DNA of 15,062 bases from JBBRUG01 sp038247995. Its GTDB lineage: Bacteria; Chloroflexota; Chloroflexia; Chloroflexales; Chloroflexaceae. Within the stretch, counting starts at the first letter, position 1. Each line of letters opens with the position of its first letter. The stretch spans positions 1 to 15,062 of the forward strand of contig JBBRUG010000131.1 of assembly GCA_038247995.1 (NCBI GenBank). The letters are read 5' to 3'. Positions 1 to 7,345 of the stretch are shown piece by piece. Below the pieces are notes generated by a model. That model was given only the letters and a program-made list of their open reading frames with translations. It made no database searches and was not told where the DNA came from. A program made the position numbers and the translations under genes.

Positions 1-45
1 CTGCTTCCTACCGCCGGTCGCTTGCGCTCTGCTTTCTGCCGCGCC

Positions 46-1719
46 TTAGCGCACCAACTTGCGATAGGTAATCCGATGCGGGCGGTCGGCGTCGGCGCCT
101 TTGCGCTTACGATAATCGGCCACGTACTCGGAGTAACTGCCTGGGAACCAGTAGGCGGTGCTATCGCCTTCAAAGGCCAGAATATGCGTCGCAACCCGAT
201 CGAGGAACCAGCGATCATGCGAGATGATCACCGCGCAACCGGCAAAGCTTTCCAGGCCGGCTTCGAGCGCGCGCAGGGTATGCACGTCGAGGTCGTTGGT
301 GGGTTCGTCGAGCAGCAGCAGGTTCGCACCCGACTTGAGCACCTTAGCCAGATGCACCCGGTTGCGCTCGCCGCCAGAGAGCGTACCGACGAGTTTCTGC
401 TGATCGGCGCCGGTGAAATTGAAGCGCGCGCAGTAGGCACGCGAATTGATCTGGCGGCTGCCGAGCAGAATAATGTCATTGCCCTCGGAAATCTCCTCCC
501 AAACCGTCTTGTCGGGGTCGAGACTATCGCGGCTCTGATCCACGTAACCCGATTCCACCGTGTCGCCGACCCGCAGATTACCGCCGTCGGGGCCTTCCTG
601 GCCGACAATCATGCGGAAAAGCGTAGTCTTACCTGCGCCGTTGGGGCCGATAATGCCGACAATACCGCCAGGGGGCAGATCGAAACTAAGGTCGTCATAG
701 AGCAACCGATCACCAAACGCCTTACTCACGCCTTCGGCGCGCACGACGATGTTGCCCAACCGCGACCCGGCGGGGATGAAGATCTCCAATTCGCGATCCT
801 GCTGATCCTGGCTGTCGCTGAGCAGCTTTTCGTAGGCCGAGATGCGCGCCTTCGACTTGGCGTGGCGGCCCTTCGGGGCCATGTTGATCCACTCAAGTTC
901 ACGCTGGAGCGCTTTCTGGCGCTGGCTTTCTTGTTTCTCGGTCTCGGCGAGGCGCTGCTGCTTCTGAGCCAACCAACTGGAATAGTTACCGCGCCACGGA
1001 AGGCCCTGGCCGCGCTCAAGTTCCAGGATCCAACCGGCGACATTGTTGAGGAAATGCCGATCGTGGGTGACGGCGATCACAGTGCCTTTGTATTCCTGCA
1101 GGTGGCGCTCAAGCCAACCCACCGACTCGGCGTCGAGGTGGTTCGTCGGCTCGTCGAGCAAGAGGATGTCGGGCGTCTGAAGCAGCAAGCGGCAGAGGGC
1201 CACCCGCCGGCGCTCGCCGCCCGAGAGCACCGCAATCGAAGCATCGGCGGGCGGGCAGCGCAGCGCGTCCATCGCCAGATCGAGCTTGCTGTCGAGATCC
1301 CAGGCATCGAGATGGTCGATCTTTTCCTGCACCTCGGCCTGTTCGGTGAGCAGCGCGTCATAATCGGCGTCGGGTTCGCTGAAAAGCTCGCTGATCGCGT
1401 CGTAGCGCTTGAGCAGCGCCGCCGTTTCGGCCACACCTTCTTCCACAATCTCGCGCACGGTTTTGCTTTCATCGAGGTGCGGCTCTTGCTCTAGAAAGCC
1501 GACTGTATAGCTCGGCGAAACCACCGTCTCGCCCATAAAATCTTGATCAACCCCGGCAAGGATGCGCAACAATGAGCTTTTACCTGAACCGTTGGAACCG
1601 ATCACACCAATTTTGGCGCCATAAAAGTAGCTCAGGTTGATATCTTTCAAAACCTGCTTGTTCGGCGGATGAATTTTACTCACCCGAACCATGGAATAAA
1701 TGACTTTATTGTCGGCCAC
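46..1719 (-). CDS. ettA: Energy-dependent translational throttle protein EttA (ABC-F ATPase)
   Basis: A soluble twin-cassette ABC-F protein. Family members bind the ribosomal E site and gate the first elongation steps according to the ATP/ADP ratio. Cassette 1 shows Walker A GSNGSGKSS at residues 41-49, signature LSGGE at 165-169 and Walker B ILLLDEPTNHLD with catalytic E190. Cassette 2 shows GPNGAGKT at 358-365, LSGGE at 447-451 and LLLLDEPTNDLD with E472. A charged linker lies at about 240-312 and the arm insertion at about 95-140; no membrane segment is present. The length of 557 residues and the N-terminus (VIYSMVRVSKIHPP), which resembles E. coli EttA, both fit EttA rather than Uup or YheS. 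The start is GTG, with AAGGTG five bases upstream. An ATG at codon 10 would cut into the conserved N-terminus. The gene is divergent from the ferredoxin pair across a 353-bp spacer. Confidence 0.96.
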   Translation of the reverse strand: MADNKVIYSMVRVSKIHPPNKQVLKDINLSYFYGAKIGVIGSNGSGKSSLLRILAGVDQDFMGETVVSPSYTVGFLEQEPHLDESKTVREIVEEGVAETAALLKRYDAISELFSEPDADYDALLTEQAEVQEKIDHLDAWDLDSKLDLAMDALRCPPADASIAVLSGGERRRVALCRLLLQTPDILLLDEPTNHLDAESVGWLERHLQEYKGTVIAVTHDRHFLNNVAGWILELERGQGLPWRGNYSSWLAQKQQRLAETEKQESQRQKALQRELEWINMAPKGRHAKSKARISAYEKLLSDSQDQQDRELEIFIPAGSRLGNIVVRAEGVSKAFGDRLLYDDLSFDLPPGGIVGIIGPNGAGKTTLFRMIVGQEGPDGGNLRVGDTVESGYVDQSRDSLDPDKTVWEEISEGNDIILLGSRQINSRAYCARFNFTGADQQKLVGTLSGGERNRVHLAKVLKSGANLLLLDEPTNDLDVHTLRALEAGLESFAGCAVIISHDRWFLDRVATHILAFEGDSTAYWFPGSYSEYVADYRKRKGADADRPHRITYRKLVR

Positions 1720-1858
1720 AGAAACACCTTTCAGAATTCAGGATTTGGAAGCCCGCTGGAAGTTGGAAGACTAAGCGACAGTGTAGCATACTAAACGGCG
1801 TGCACGAGATACCCTACGTTCCAACGCAGGGCTGATCCAAAGTTGGGCGAATGGCTGC

Positions 1859-1987
1859 CGAACACCCTCACCCCCGGCCCCGCTCCCTGAGCGGGATCGG
1901 GGCTTCAGACAGCATCAGAATGCCGCATACGCTTCGGCTCCCCCTGCTCCATCTGCGTGGAGCAGGGGGTTGGGAGGATGCGGTGTT
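1859..1987. repeat. Intergenic repeat element with two GC-rich stem-loops
   Basis: Most of the 353-bp spacer between ettA and the ferredoxin gene is this element. Hairpin 1 (1872-1902) has a 7-bp stem CCCGCTC/GAGCGGG with a 3-base loop. It is extended by CCCCG/CGGGG beyond a 2x2 internal loop. Hairpin 2 (1940-1969) is a perfect 11-bp stem, CCCCCTGCTCC/GGAGCAGGGGG, with an 8-base loop. The outer ends are imperfect inverted copies (GAACACCCTCACCCCC on the left against the complement of the GGATGCGGTGTTT end). The layout resembles a MITE- or REP-like dispersed repeat. No recognisable coding or promoter signal lies inside, and the rest of the spacer (1720-1858, 1988-2072) shows nothing I can name. 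Confidence 0.55.
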
Positions 1988-2072
1988 TCGGTTCGATGCT
2001 GCGGCGGATCGGCTTGACCTGATGCGTACACTAGAGATGAACGAATGATGTTCGAGTGCAAAGCGATTACCA

Positions 2073-2384
2073 ATGGATCAACGACTTTACCTTTGCCACG
2101 GCCCACACTGTAGCGCCCGCGGCTGCGCGGCGCTGCGGAAGCGCCTGGTTGCGCTGCTATGGGAACATCGCCTCGACGCCACAGTCGAAGTGCGCGAGAG
2201 CGGCTGCCAGGATCATTGCGACCACGGCCCGAACCTGCTCATCCAGCCGGGCGCTATTCGTTACGTCGGCCTCACCAACGAACGGTTGGAACGGATTATC
2301 ACCGCGCACCTCGCCGGCGGCGAGCCAGTTGCCGAATGGCTGGCGACCCCAGCGATGCGGCGTTCATCAGGGAACAGCACATGA
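2073..2384 (+). CDS. Thioredoxin-like [2Fe-2S] ferredoxin
   Basis: A 103-residue protein of the thioredoxin-fold [2Fe-2S] ferredoxin family, related to the NuoE/HoxE cluster domain and thought to be a cytosolic electron carrier. It has an N-terminal C8-HGPH-C13 with a third cysteine at 18, and SGC45-QDH-C49-DHGPN. This is the usual pattern of two spaced N-terminal cysteines plus CxxxC, followed by a hydrophobic strand (NLLI). C8, C13, C45 and C49 are the likely cluster ligands. An in-frame stop at 2046 limits the 5' end, so the ATG at 2073 is the first good start, although no clear Shine-Dalgarno precedes it. The stop overlaps the ATG of the next small ORF (ATGA), which suggests translational coupling. 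The redox partner cannot be told from the neighbours. Confidence 0.82.
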   Translation: MDQRLYLCHGPHCSARGCAALRKRLVALLWEHRLDATVEVRESGCQDHCDHGPNLLIQPGAIRYVGLTNERLERIITAHLAGGEPVAEWLATPAMRRSSGNST

Positions 2385-2566
2385 CGCTTACCTATGTTGA
2401 AACAGACCCAATCAGCTTTGTCGAAGGTCAGCCGGAACAACTGCTTGTGCAGAGTAGCGCCGATACCCACGTCTTGATCGAGGCGTGCTTTTTCGGTATC
2501 TTCACCACGCGCGAAGCAGCCACGGGATGGCTGGCGACCCCGGACAGGCGCCAGGGGGCTAGCTGA
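2381..2566 (+). CDS. Small hypothetical protein, possibly a MerB-like C-terminal fragment
   Basis: A 61-residue ORF whose ATG overlaps the ferredoxin stop codon (ATGA), so it would be translated by coupling. I do not recognise it with certainty. Residues 26-52 (SADTHVLIEACFFGIFTTREAATGWLATP region) resemble the end of organomercurial-lyase (MerB) family proteins. There a short strand is followed by FF, a serine or threonine, E-x-A and W-L-A before a proline. The catalytic MerB cysteines and the rest of that domain are absent, so at most this is a remnant or an isolated subdomain. A 15-bp stretch (ATGGCTGGCGACCCC) is shared with the 3' end of the ferredoxin gene (2336-2350 and 2527-2541), giving WLATP in both proteins. 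No signal peptide or membrane helix is seen. It may be a real accessory peptide or a decayed gene. Confidence 0.45.
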   Translation: MTLTYVETDPISFVEGQPEQLLVQSSADTHVLIEACFFGIFTTREAATGWLATPDRRQGAS

Positions 2567-2585
2567 CAGGCGGCAAGGTAGCATC

Positions 2586-2612
2586 CGCAGATTACGCAGA
2601 TTGCGCAGATGA
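2586..2612. repeat. Three tandem 9-bp units (CGCAGATTR-type)
   Basis: CGCAGATTA, CGCAGATTG and CGCAGATGA lie head to tail, 19 bases after the stop of the small ORF. The same words recur in the same orientation at 4136-4153, on the other side of the oxidoreductase gene. The next stretch (2620-2650) is a low-complexity run of TCG/GTC words. No terminator is visible between the two convergent genes. Confidence 0.7.
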
Positions 2613-2650
2613 TCGGGCGTCGTCCATCGTCGGTGGTCGGTCGTCCGTCG

Positions 2651-2674
2651 TCACCTTGTCACCTTGTCACCTTG
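2651..2674. repeat. Three exact 8-bp tandem units TCACCTTG
   Basis: Three perfect copies of TCACCTTG. The third copy supplies the stop codon of the leftward oxidoreductase (TCA at 2667-2669) and runs into its last codon. The tract sits exactly at the 3' border of that gene. Confidence 0.85.
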
Positions 2675-4112
2675 TCCCTTCCTTCAACGCCGCTTCGGCC
2701 GCATGAAAGCCGCACATGCCGTGTACCCCTGCTCCCGGCGGCGTCGAAGCCGAGCAGAGGTAAATCCCAGGCGCCAGGCGATAAGGATTTGTGCTCAGCG
2801 TCGGGCGGGCCAGTAGTTGCGGTAGATCCTGTGTGCCGCCGGCAATATCGCCGCCCACGAGGTTTGCATTCTGCGCCTCTAAGGCGGCGCTGTTCATGCT
2901 TGTCCGCGCTAGAATGCGCGCCCGAAACCCCGGTGCAAAGCGCTCCACCTGATCCTCGATCGCCGCCGTCATGTCGCGCGTAGAGCCGTGCGGTACGTGG
3001 CAATAACCCCAGGCCGTGTGCTGGCCCTCCGGAGCACGGCGCGGATCGAACAGGCTGGGTTGTCCCATCAACACATACGGCTGGGCCACATGTTCACCGC
3101 GCCACACAGCCGCCTCGGAAGCAGCAATTTCTTCAAGCGTCCCGCCCAGGTGCAGCGTTCCCGCTGCCCGACCCTGCTCCGCCTGCCAAGGGATCGGCCC
3201 ATCCAGCGCCCAATCGACCTTAAACACCCCCGGCCCGTGGCGAAAGCGCCCCAGCGCGCGCCGGGTGGCATGCGGCATTGCCTGCCCAACGAGCCGCAAC
3301 GCCTGCCCAGGGCCGACATCAAGCAGCACCACGCGCGCCGACGGCAGATCACCCAAATCGTTCACCCACCGACCAGTTTCAATCACCCCACCGAGACTGC
3401 GCAGATACCCAACCAGCGCATTCGCCAGCCCAGCGGCTCCGCCAATCACCATCGGCCAGCCGACGGCGTGGGCGCTGGCGCCGAGGATCATGCCATACGC
3501 GCCGGTCAGCGGTCGTTCGAGCGGCAGAATGCTATGCGCCGCGTGGCCGGCAAACAGCGCCTGGGCCGCAGGTTCCCGGAACGCCAGGCGGGCAAGCCAG
3601 GCCGCGGGAAGCAGGGCCAGGGCGCCGAATTGGGCCAGCGCCGGTAACGCGGGCAGACTCTGAAAACCCAGGCGCGGCGGCACAACCGGCGCGAGTAACG
3701 TGGGCATCAGGCGCTCCCACCAGCGCACCATCGGCTGTAGTAAACGGGCGTAAAGCCACCCATCGCGCCCCAGCGCCGCCGCAGTTTGCGCGACAGAACG
3801 GTAATTAACCACTGCCTGGCCGCCATCAAGCGGGTGGACAAGCGGCAGCGGTGCGTGCGCCCAGCGCAAGCCATAGCGGGCCAGGGGTAGCGTACGCAAG
3901 AACGGCGATGCAACACTGAGCGGAAACGCCGCCGCGCCGCGATCGTGGATAAAACCGGGCCGAGTTACCTCCGCTGAACCCACAGCGCCGCCGATCTCGT
4001 TACGCGCCTCGATAACCAGCACTCGCTGCCCAGCTTGGGCAAACCGAATCGCCGCCGCCAACCCATTCGGGCCTGAGCCGACGATGATTGCGTCATAGGT
4101 AGACCTGGCCAT
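2667..4112 (-). CDS. Phytoene-desaturase-like NAD(P)/FAD-dependent oxidoreductase
   Basis: A 481-residue FAD-dependent amine-oxidase/phytoene-desaturase superfamily protein (CrtI/PYROXD2-like). The N-terminus is a classic FAD-binding Rossmann fold. YDAIIVGSGPNGLAAA carries GxGxxG at residues 12-17, followed by VLVIEA with E35 for the ribose and a GG pair at 41-42. The C-terminus (about 449-481, GIYLCSASTPPGAGVHGMCG) is the usual second FAD-contact motif of CrtI-type enzymes. Length is normal for the family. The ATG at 4112 has GAGGAG seven bases upstream. The frame stays open for 73 more codons upstream, but that part is unlike the family. The substrate is unknown: a carotenoid or another lipophilic molecule is possible, but no other carotenoid gene is nearby, so a biosynthetic role is not supported by context. 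The gene is divergent from comM. Confidence 0.88.
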   Translation of the reverse strand: MARSTYDAIIVGSGPNGLAAAIRFAQAGQRVLVIEARNEIGGAVGSAEVTRPGFIHDRGAAAFPLSVASPFLRTLPLARYGLRWAHAPLPLVHPLDGGQAVVNYRSVAQTAAALGRDGWLYARLLQPMVRWWERLMPTLLAPVVPPRLGFQSLPALPALAQFGALALLPAAWLARLAFREPAAQALFAGHAAHSILPLERPLTGAYGMILGASAHAVGWPMVIGGAAGLANALVGYLRSLGGVIETGRWVNDLGDLPSARVVLLDVGPGQALRLVGQAMPHATRRALGRFRHGPGVFKVDWALDGPIPWQAEQGRAAGTLHLGGTLEEIAASEAAVWRGEHVAQPYVLMGQPSLFDPRRAPEGQHTAWGYCHVPHGSTRDMTAAIEDQVERFAPGFRARILARTSMNSAALEAQNANLVGGDIAGGTQDLPQLLARPTLSTNPYRLAPGIYLCSASTPPGAGVHGMCGFHAAEAALKEGTR

Positions 4113-4135
4113 GAAGAGCTCCTCGTCCAGAAATC

Positions 4136-4153
4136 CGCAGATTGCGCAGATGC
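4136..4153. repeat. Two tandem 9-bp units, second copy of the CGCAGATT repeat
   Basis: CGCAGATTG and CGCAGATGC sit just upstream of the oxidoreductase Shine-Dalgarno, in the same orientation as the three-unit array at 2586-2612. The gene is therefore bracketed by direct copies of one repeat. Confidence 0.65.
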
Positions 4154-4282
4154 AACGCCGCAACCGGACGGTAGGTGGTGCCGCATTCACTATACCGCGT
4201 AACTCTTTGGGGCGCTTGAACGGTTCATAGAGTGCTACGGAGTGCACCCTGTCGGACCGCCCATATAATAGAGGAGATTTCC

Positions 4283-5806
4283 ATGCTCGCGAAAGTGCTA
4301 AGTTGCGCCGTGATCGGCCTGGAGGGCGCACTGGTAGAAGTGGAAGTTGACCTCGCGCCCGGATTGCCTTCCTTCACCGTTGTCGGCCTGGGCGATACCG
4401 CTGTGCAAGAGAGCCGCGAGCGAGTACGCGCCGCGATCCGCAACAGCGGCTTCAGTTTCCCCTTCAAGCGCCTGACCGTCAACCTGGCCCCGGCCGACAC
4501 GCGCAAGGCCGGCCCATTCTACGATCTGCCGATCGCGATTGGCCTGCTGATCGCCTCCGAGCAACTTCCGCCCGATGTCGGCGCGCATGCTGTCTTCATC
4601 GGCGAGCTTGGGCTTGATGGTGCGGTACGCCACACCGACGGCGTCCTGCCCATGGTGGCCGTGGCCCGCGAGTGCGGCATCGAAACGATCTACCTTGCCT
4701 ATGAAGATGCCGCCGAGGCAGCCCTGGTAGCCGGCGTGAACGTCGTCCCGGTGCGTTGCCTGACCGATCTGGTTGCGCACCTAGCCGGCGAGCGGCTGCT
4801 CCATCCATACCTGGCCGATCTCCCCGACATGACGCCCACAGGCGACTTTCCGATCGACATGGGCGATGTGCGTGGCCAGGAACACGTCAAGCGCGCCCTG
4901 GAAGTAGCGGCGGCCGGTGCACACAACCTGTTGATGAGCGGCACACCAGGCGCAGGCAAAACGATGATGGCGCGCGCTCTACTCTCCATCTTACCGCCGC
5001 TGAGCCTGGATGAAGCGCTCGAAGTGACGAAGATCTACAGCGTTAGCGGGCAGTTGCCCAAAGAGACGCCCCTAATCCGCCGGCGCCCATTTTGCGCACC
5101 GCATCATACGACCTCACAGGCCGGCCTGGTTGGCGGCGGTGGTGCGCGCGTACGGCCCGGCATGGCTTCATTAGCCCATCGCGGCGTGCTTTTCCTCGAC
5201 GAACTGCCTGAGTTTGGCTCCAAACTTGAGGTCTTGCGCCAACCCCTCGAAGACCGCGTGATCATCTTGAGCCGCGCCGTCGGCAGCGTTACCTACCCAG
5301 CCAATTTTATGCTGGTGGCGGCGCAAAATCCCTGCCCGTGCGGCTGGCACGGTGATGCAGAGCGCGCCTGCACGTGCAGCCCGGCCCTGGTGACCCGCTA
5401 CCAGAAGCGGGTGAGTGGTCCGTTGCTCGACCGGATCGACATCCATGTTGAAGTGCCGCGCGTGCAGTACGAAAAGCTGAGCTCAGATCGGCTCGGCGAA
5501 CCCTCGGAGGCCGTTCGCGAACGGGTGCTTGGCGCACGCCGGCGGCAGTCCGAACGATTTCGCGGCCATACGCGTTGTCGTACCAACGCCGATCTGAGTG
5601 CGCCGGAGATCCGCGAACACTGCCGCCTCGATAGCGCCGGCCAGAGCCTGATGAAAGCCGCCGTGCGCCAACTCAATCTTTCAGCACGCGGCTATCATCG
5701 GGTGCTCAAGCTGGCCCGCACCATCGCCGATCTTGCCGGTGCCCCGCAGATTGGCGCCGCTCATCTGGCCGAAGCTGTACAGTATCGACCACGTACCACT
5801 GAATGA
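4283..5806 (+). CDS. comM: YifB/ComM family Mg-chelatase-like AAA+ ATPase
   Basis: A 507-residue protein with the full YifB/ComM layout. An N-terminal ChlI-type domain (about 1-170) is followed by the AAA+ Mg-chelatase core and a C-terminal Mg_chelatase_C domain (about 400-500). Walker A is GTPGAGKT at 220-227 and Walker B is GVLFLDELPEF at 301-311, with D306/E307. After these come AQNPCPCG and a CTCSP pair (C351, C353, C363, C365), a cysteine cluster typical of the family. LLDRID at 381-386 carries the conserved arginine. ComM in transformable bacteria is a hexameric branch-migration helicase that integrates incoming single-stranded DNA; non-competent lineages also carry it. The ATG at 4283 has AGAGGAG six bases upstream. 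A 17-codon upstream extension (4232) lacks family similarity. The stop overlaps the ATG of the LysR fragment (ATGA). Confidence 0.95.
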   Translation: MLAKVLSCAVIGLEGALVEVEVDLAPGLPSFTVVGLGDTAVQESRERVRAAIRNSGFSFPFKRLTVNLAPADTRKAGPFYDLPIAIGLLIASEQLPPDVGAHAVFIGELGLDGAVRHTDGVLPMVAVARECGIETIYLAYEDAAEAALVAGVNVVPVRCLTDLVAHLAGERLLHPYLADLPDMTPTGDFPIDMGDVRGQEHVKRALEVAAAGAHNLLMSGTPGAGKTMMARALLSILPPLSLDEALEVTKIYSVSGQLPKETPLIRRRPFCAPHHTTSQAGLVGGGGARVRPGMASLAHRGVLFLDELPEFGSKLEVLRQPLEDRVIILSRAVGSVTYPANFMLVAAQNPCPCGWHGDAERACTCSPALVTRYQKRVSGPLLDRIDIHVEVPRVQYEKLSSDRLGEPSEAVRERVLGARRRQSERFRGHTRCRTNADLSAPEIREHCRLDSAGQSLMKAAVRQLNLSARGYHRVLKLARTIADLAGAPQIGAAHLAEAVQYRPRTTE

Positions 5807-6015
5807 GCGCGCCAAGCCTCGGGCGGCATTATTTATGCACTATACGCACAAATTATGAAGTGACGGCAGCGCTTGACGATGCCGCCGCCTGGTTGCTGTA
5901 CCCATCACGCAAATACATGCCCGCGAAGGTGCGGGTCTTCATCGACTTCCTCCGCCAACAATTCAAACATGGCCCGCCGGGCGACCAGCCGGGAACCGCA
6001 GATCCAAGCTCATAA
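5803..6015 (+). pseudogene. C-terminal remnant of a LysR-type transcriptional regulator
   Basis: An open frame of 70 codons begins with an ATG that overlaps the comM stop. Residues 22-54 match the very end of the LysR substrate-binding domain: a short strand, then LLYPSRKYMPAKVRVFIDFL, which has the YPSR, P-x-K-V-R and F-I-D-F-L pattern of that family's last helix. The helix-turn-helix and nearly all of the effector domain are missing, and nothing upstream in any frame restores them, because that DNA is intact comM. Codons 1-21 do not look like LysR. This is most likely the stump of a regulator gene whose 5' part was deleted at the comM border. A 70-residue peptide could still be translated by coupling. 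Confidence 0.65.
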
Positions 6016-6134
6016 GCGAAAACCAGTCCAGCGGCATCCTACTTGCTATGGTACATCTATAGCGCAGCGCTAAAACGCTAAAGCGCCAGATCTACAACCC
6101 ACTCAAACATTCCTCTTGAAAGCAGGAGGTTTTT

Positions 6135-6323
6135 ATGCTCTCCTATCTGTTACAGATCATGGGCATACTCGCCCTGGCGGCAGGTCTTTTCGGAATCTTT
6201 TTGGCTCGACTGCTGCACGGTGACGGCTGGGTTGAAGCTGCGCACGAGACGAGTGCAAACGCGCAACGGCTCCTGATCGTCGGTGGTGCGATGTTGGCGG
6301 TAGCGCTGGCACGGATTGGATAA
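6135..6323 (+). CDS. Small two-helix membrane protein
   Basis: A 62-residue protein with two hydrophobic segments (about 5-25, MGILALAAGLFGIFLA region, and 46-61, LLIVGGAMLAVALARIG). They are joined by a short polar loop, HGDGWVEAAHETSANAQ. I do not recognise the family. A strong Shine-Dalgarno, AGGAGG, lies five bases before the ATG, which argues for real translation despite the small size. The gene is followed by three 8-bp repeats and then, 100 bases on, by the alpha/beta hydrolase in the same direction. The spacer before it (6016-6123) has many GCGCTAAA-like words but no clear promoter. Likely an inner-membrane protein of unknown role. Confidence 0.68.
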   Translation: MLSYLLQIMGILALAAGLFGIFLARLLHGDGWVEAAHETSANAQRLLIVGGAMLAVALARIG

Positions 6324-6347
6324 AGCGGTACAGCGGTACAGCGGTAG
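6324..6347. repeat. Three tandem 8-bp units AGCGGTAC/G
   Basis: AGCGGTAC, AGCGGTAC and AGCGGTAG begin at the very first base after the TAA of the small membrane protein gene. A partial GCGGTAC follows nearby. This is another 8-bp-period array placed exactly at a gene end. Confidence 0.8.
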
Positions 6348-6423
6348 AGGTGCGGTACAATGCAGAGCATCGACCGATGCTGAATTCCGAACTTCGCAAT
6401 CCTGTCGTGGGGTGAGTACCGCC

Positions 6424-7329
6424 ATGCGCCGTTGGCTCTTCATTGGGGTCTTTGCACTATTGACGCTGCTTGGCGCAGCATACCTCGCAATTGGCTACAT
6501 TTCCGCCGATCGTTTTTCGACGATCACGCGCCATGCGCTCAAAGACAGCCCAGCCGTCTATGCAGTAGCCTTTGCGGACGTAACATTTACACCGCGCGGC
6601 GAGTCCACGCTCGAACTGCGTGGCTGGCTGCTGCCCAATGCCGTCAGCGAAGATGTCATTATTCTGGTTCATGGCTTCGGCCTGGGTGGTTGTCGCAGTT
6701 GCGATTTTAAGGAGCGCTTTACCGAATTTGCGGCGCAGTTGCACGGGCGGGGCTTCAACGTCTTGATGTTCGATCTGCGCGGCCACGGCCAGAGCAGCGA
6801 TGCGCGCTACACCTTCGGCCTGCGTGAACAGCGCGATGTGCTTGGCGCCGTTGATTTTCTGCGTGAACAAGGCTTTCAGGCAGGCCGGATTGGTGTGCTG
6901 GGTTCATCAATGGGTGGCGCAGCAAGCATTCTGGCTACGGCGAGCGAACCGGCGATTGGCGCCCTGGTGACCGATAGCGCCTTTGCCGACCTCGATTATC
7001 TGCTCCAGCGTGAATTCCCGCGCCGCAGCGGACTGCCGGCCTGGCTTCTGCCCGGCGTCTATATGATGAGCCAGTTCGTTACCGGCGAAGATGTGAGCGC
7101 GGCCCGGCCGGAACAGGCGATCGGGTTGATCGCACCGCGTCCGCTGCTGATCATCCATGGCGATGCAGATGAACTTGTGCCGGTTGATCATAGCGCGCGC
7201 CTCGCCGCTGCGGCACCCCAGGCTGAAATATGGGTTGTGCCGGGAGCAACCCACGTTGAGTCCTGGGTATTGTTGCAGGATACGTATGTCGATCGAGTGG
7301 CGGCATTTTTCAGGGATGGATTACAGTAG
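6424..7329 (+). CDS. Membrane-anchored alpha/beta hydrolase
   Basis: A 301-residue serine hydrolase of the alpha/beta fold. Residues 4-26 form one hydrophobic helix after two arginines, so the enzyme is probably tethered to the membrane with its catalytic domain outside, or it carries an uncleaved signal. The oxyanion motif is HGFG at 83-86. The nucleophile elbow is GSSMG (160-164) with S162, the acid is D249 in HGDADELVP, and the base is H277 in GATHVES. The sequence resembles the 'hydrolase of the alpha/beta superfamily' (COG1073-like, YfhR/Bem46) group. The substrate is unknown, with esters or peptides possible. The ATG at 6424 has only a weak GGGGTGAG ahead of it. An upstream in-frame ATG at 6316 would place the 8-bp repeats inside the protein and is unlikely. 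Confidence 0.85.
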   Translation: MRRWLFIGVFALLTLLGAAYLAIGYISADRFSTITRHALKDSPAVYAVAFADVTFTPRGESTLELRGWLLPNAVSEDVIILVHGFGLGGCRSCDFKERFTEFAAQLHGRGFNVLMFDLRGHGQSSDARYTFGLREQRDVLGAVDFLREQGFQAGRIGVLGSSMGGAASILATASEPAIGALVTDSAFADLDYLLQREFPRRSGLPAWLLPGVYMMSQFVTGEDVSAARPEQAIGLIAPRPLLIIHGDADELVPVDHSARLAAAAPQAEIWVVPGATHVESWVLLQDTYVDRVAAFFRDGLQ

Positions 7330-7345
7330 CCGGCGCACTACGTCC

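Noticed and set aside
22..1494. Long plus-strand open frame opposite ettA
   Set aside because: It is the complement of a clearly recognised EttA frame. Its translation shows no family features, and open antisense frames are expected in GC-rich genes.
1851..2048. 65-codon open frame in the ettA-ferredoxin spacer
   Set aside because: It runs through the hairpin repeat element, has no ribosome binding site and no recognisable sequence.
2667..4112. Carotenoid biosynthesis gene cluster
   Set aside because: Only one CrtI-like oxidoreductase is present, with no crtB, crtE or related gene nearby. The superfamily is too broad for a pathway call.
4264..4269. Perfect TATAAT just before comM
   Set aside because: A start driven by it would fall at about 4276, removing the Shine-Dalgarno of comM, and there is no -35. 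Probably a chance match.
4113..4331. 73-residue N-terminal extension of the oxidoreductase
   Set aside because: It would overlap the comM start, lacks family similarity, and the internal ATG has GAGGAG and begins the FAD-binding fold.
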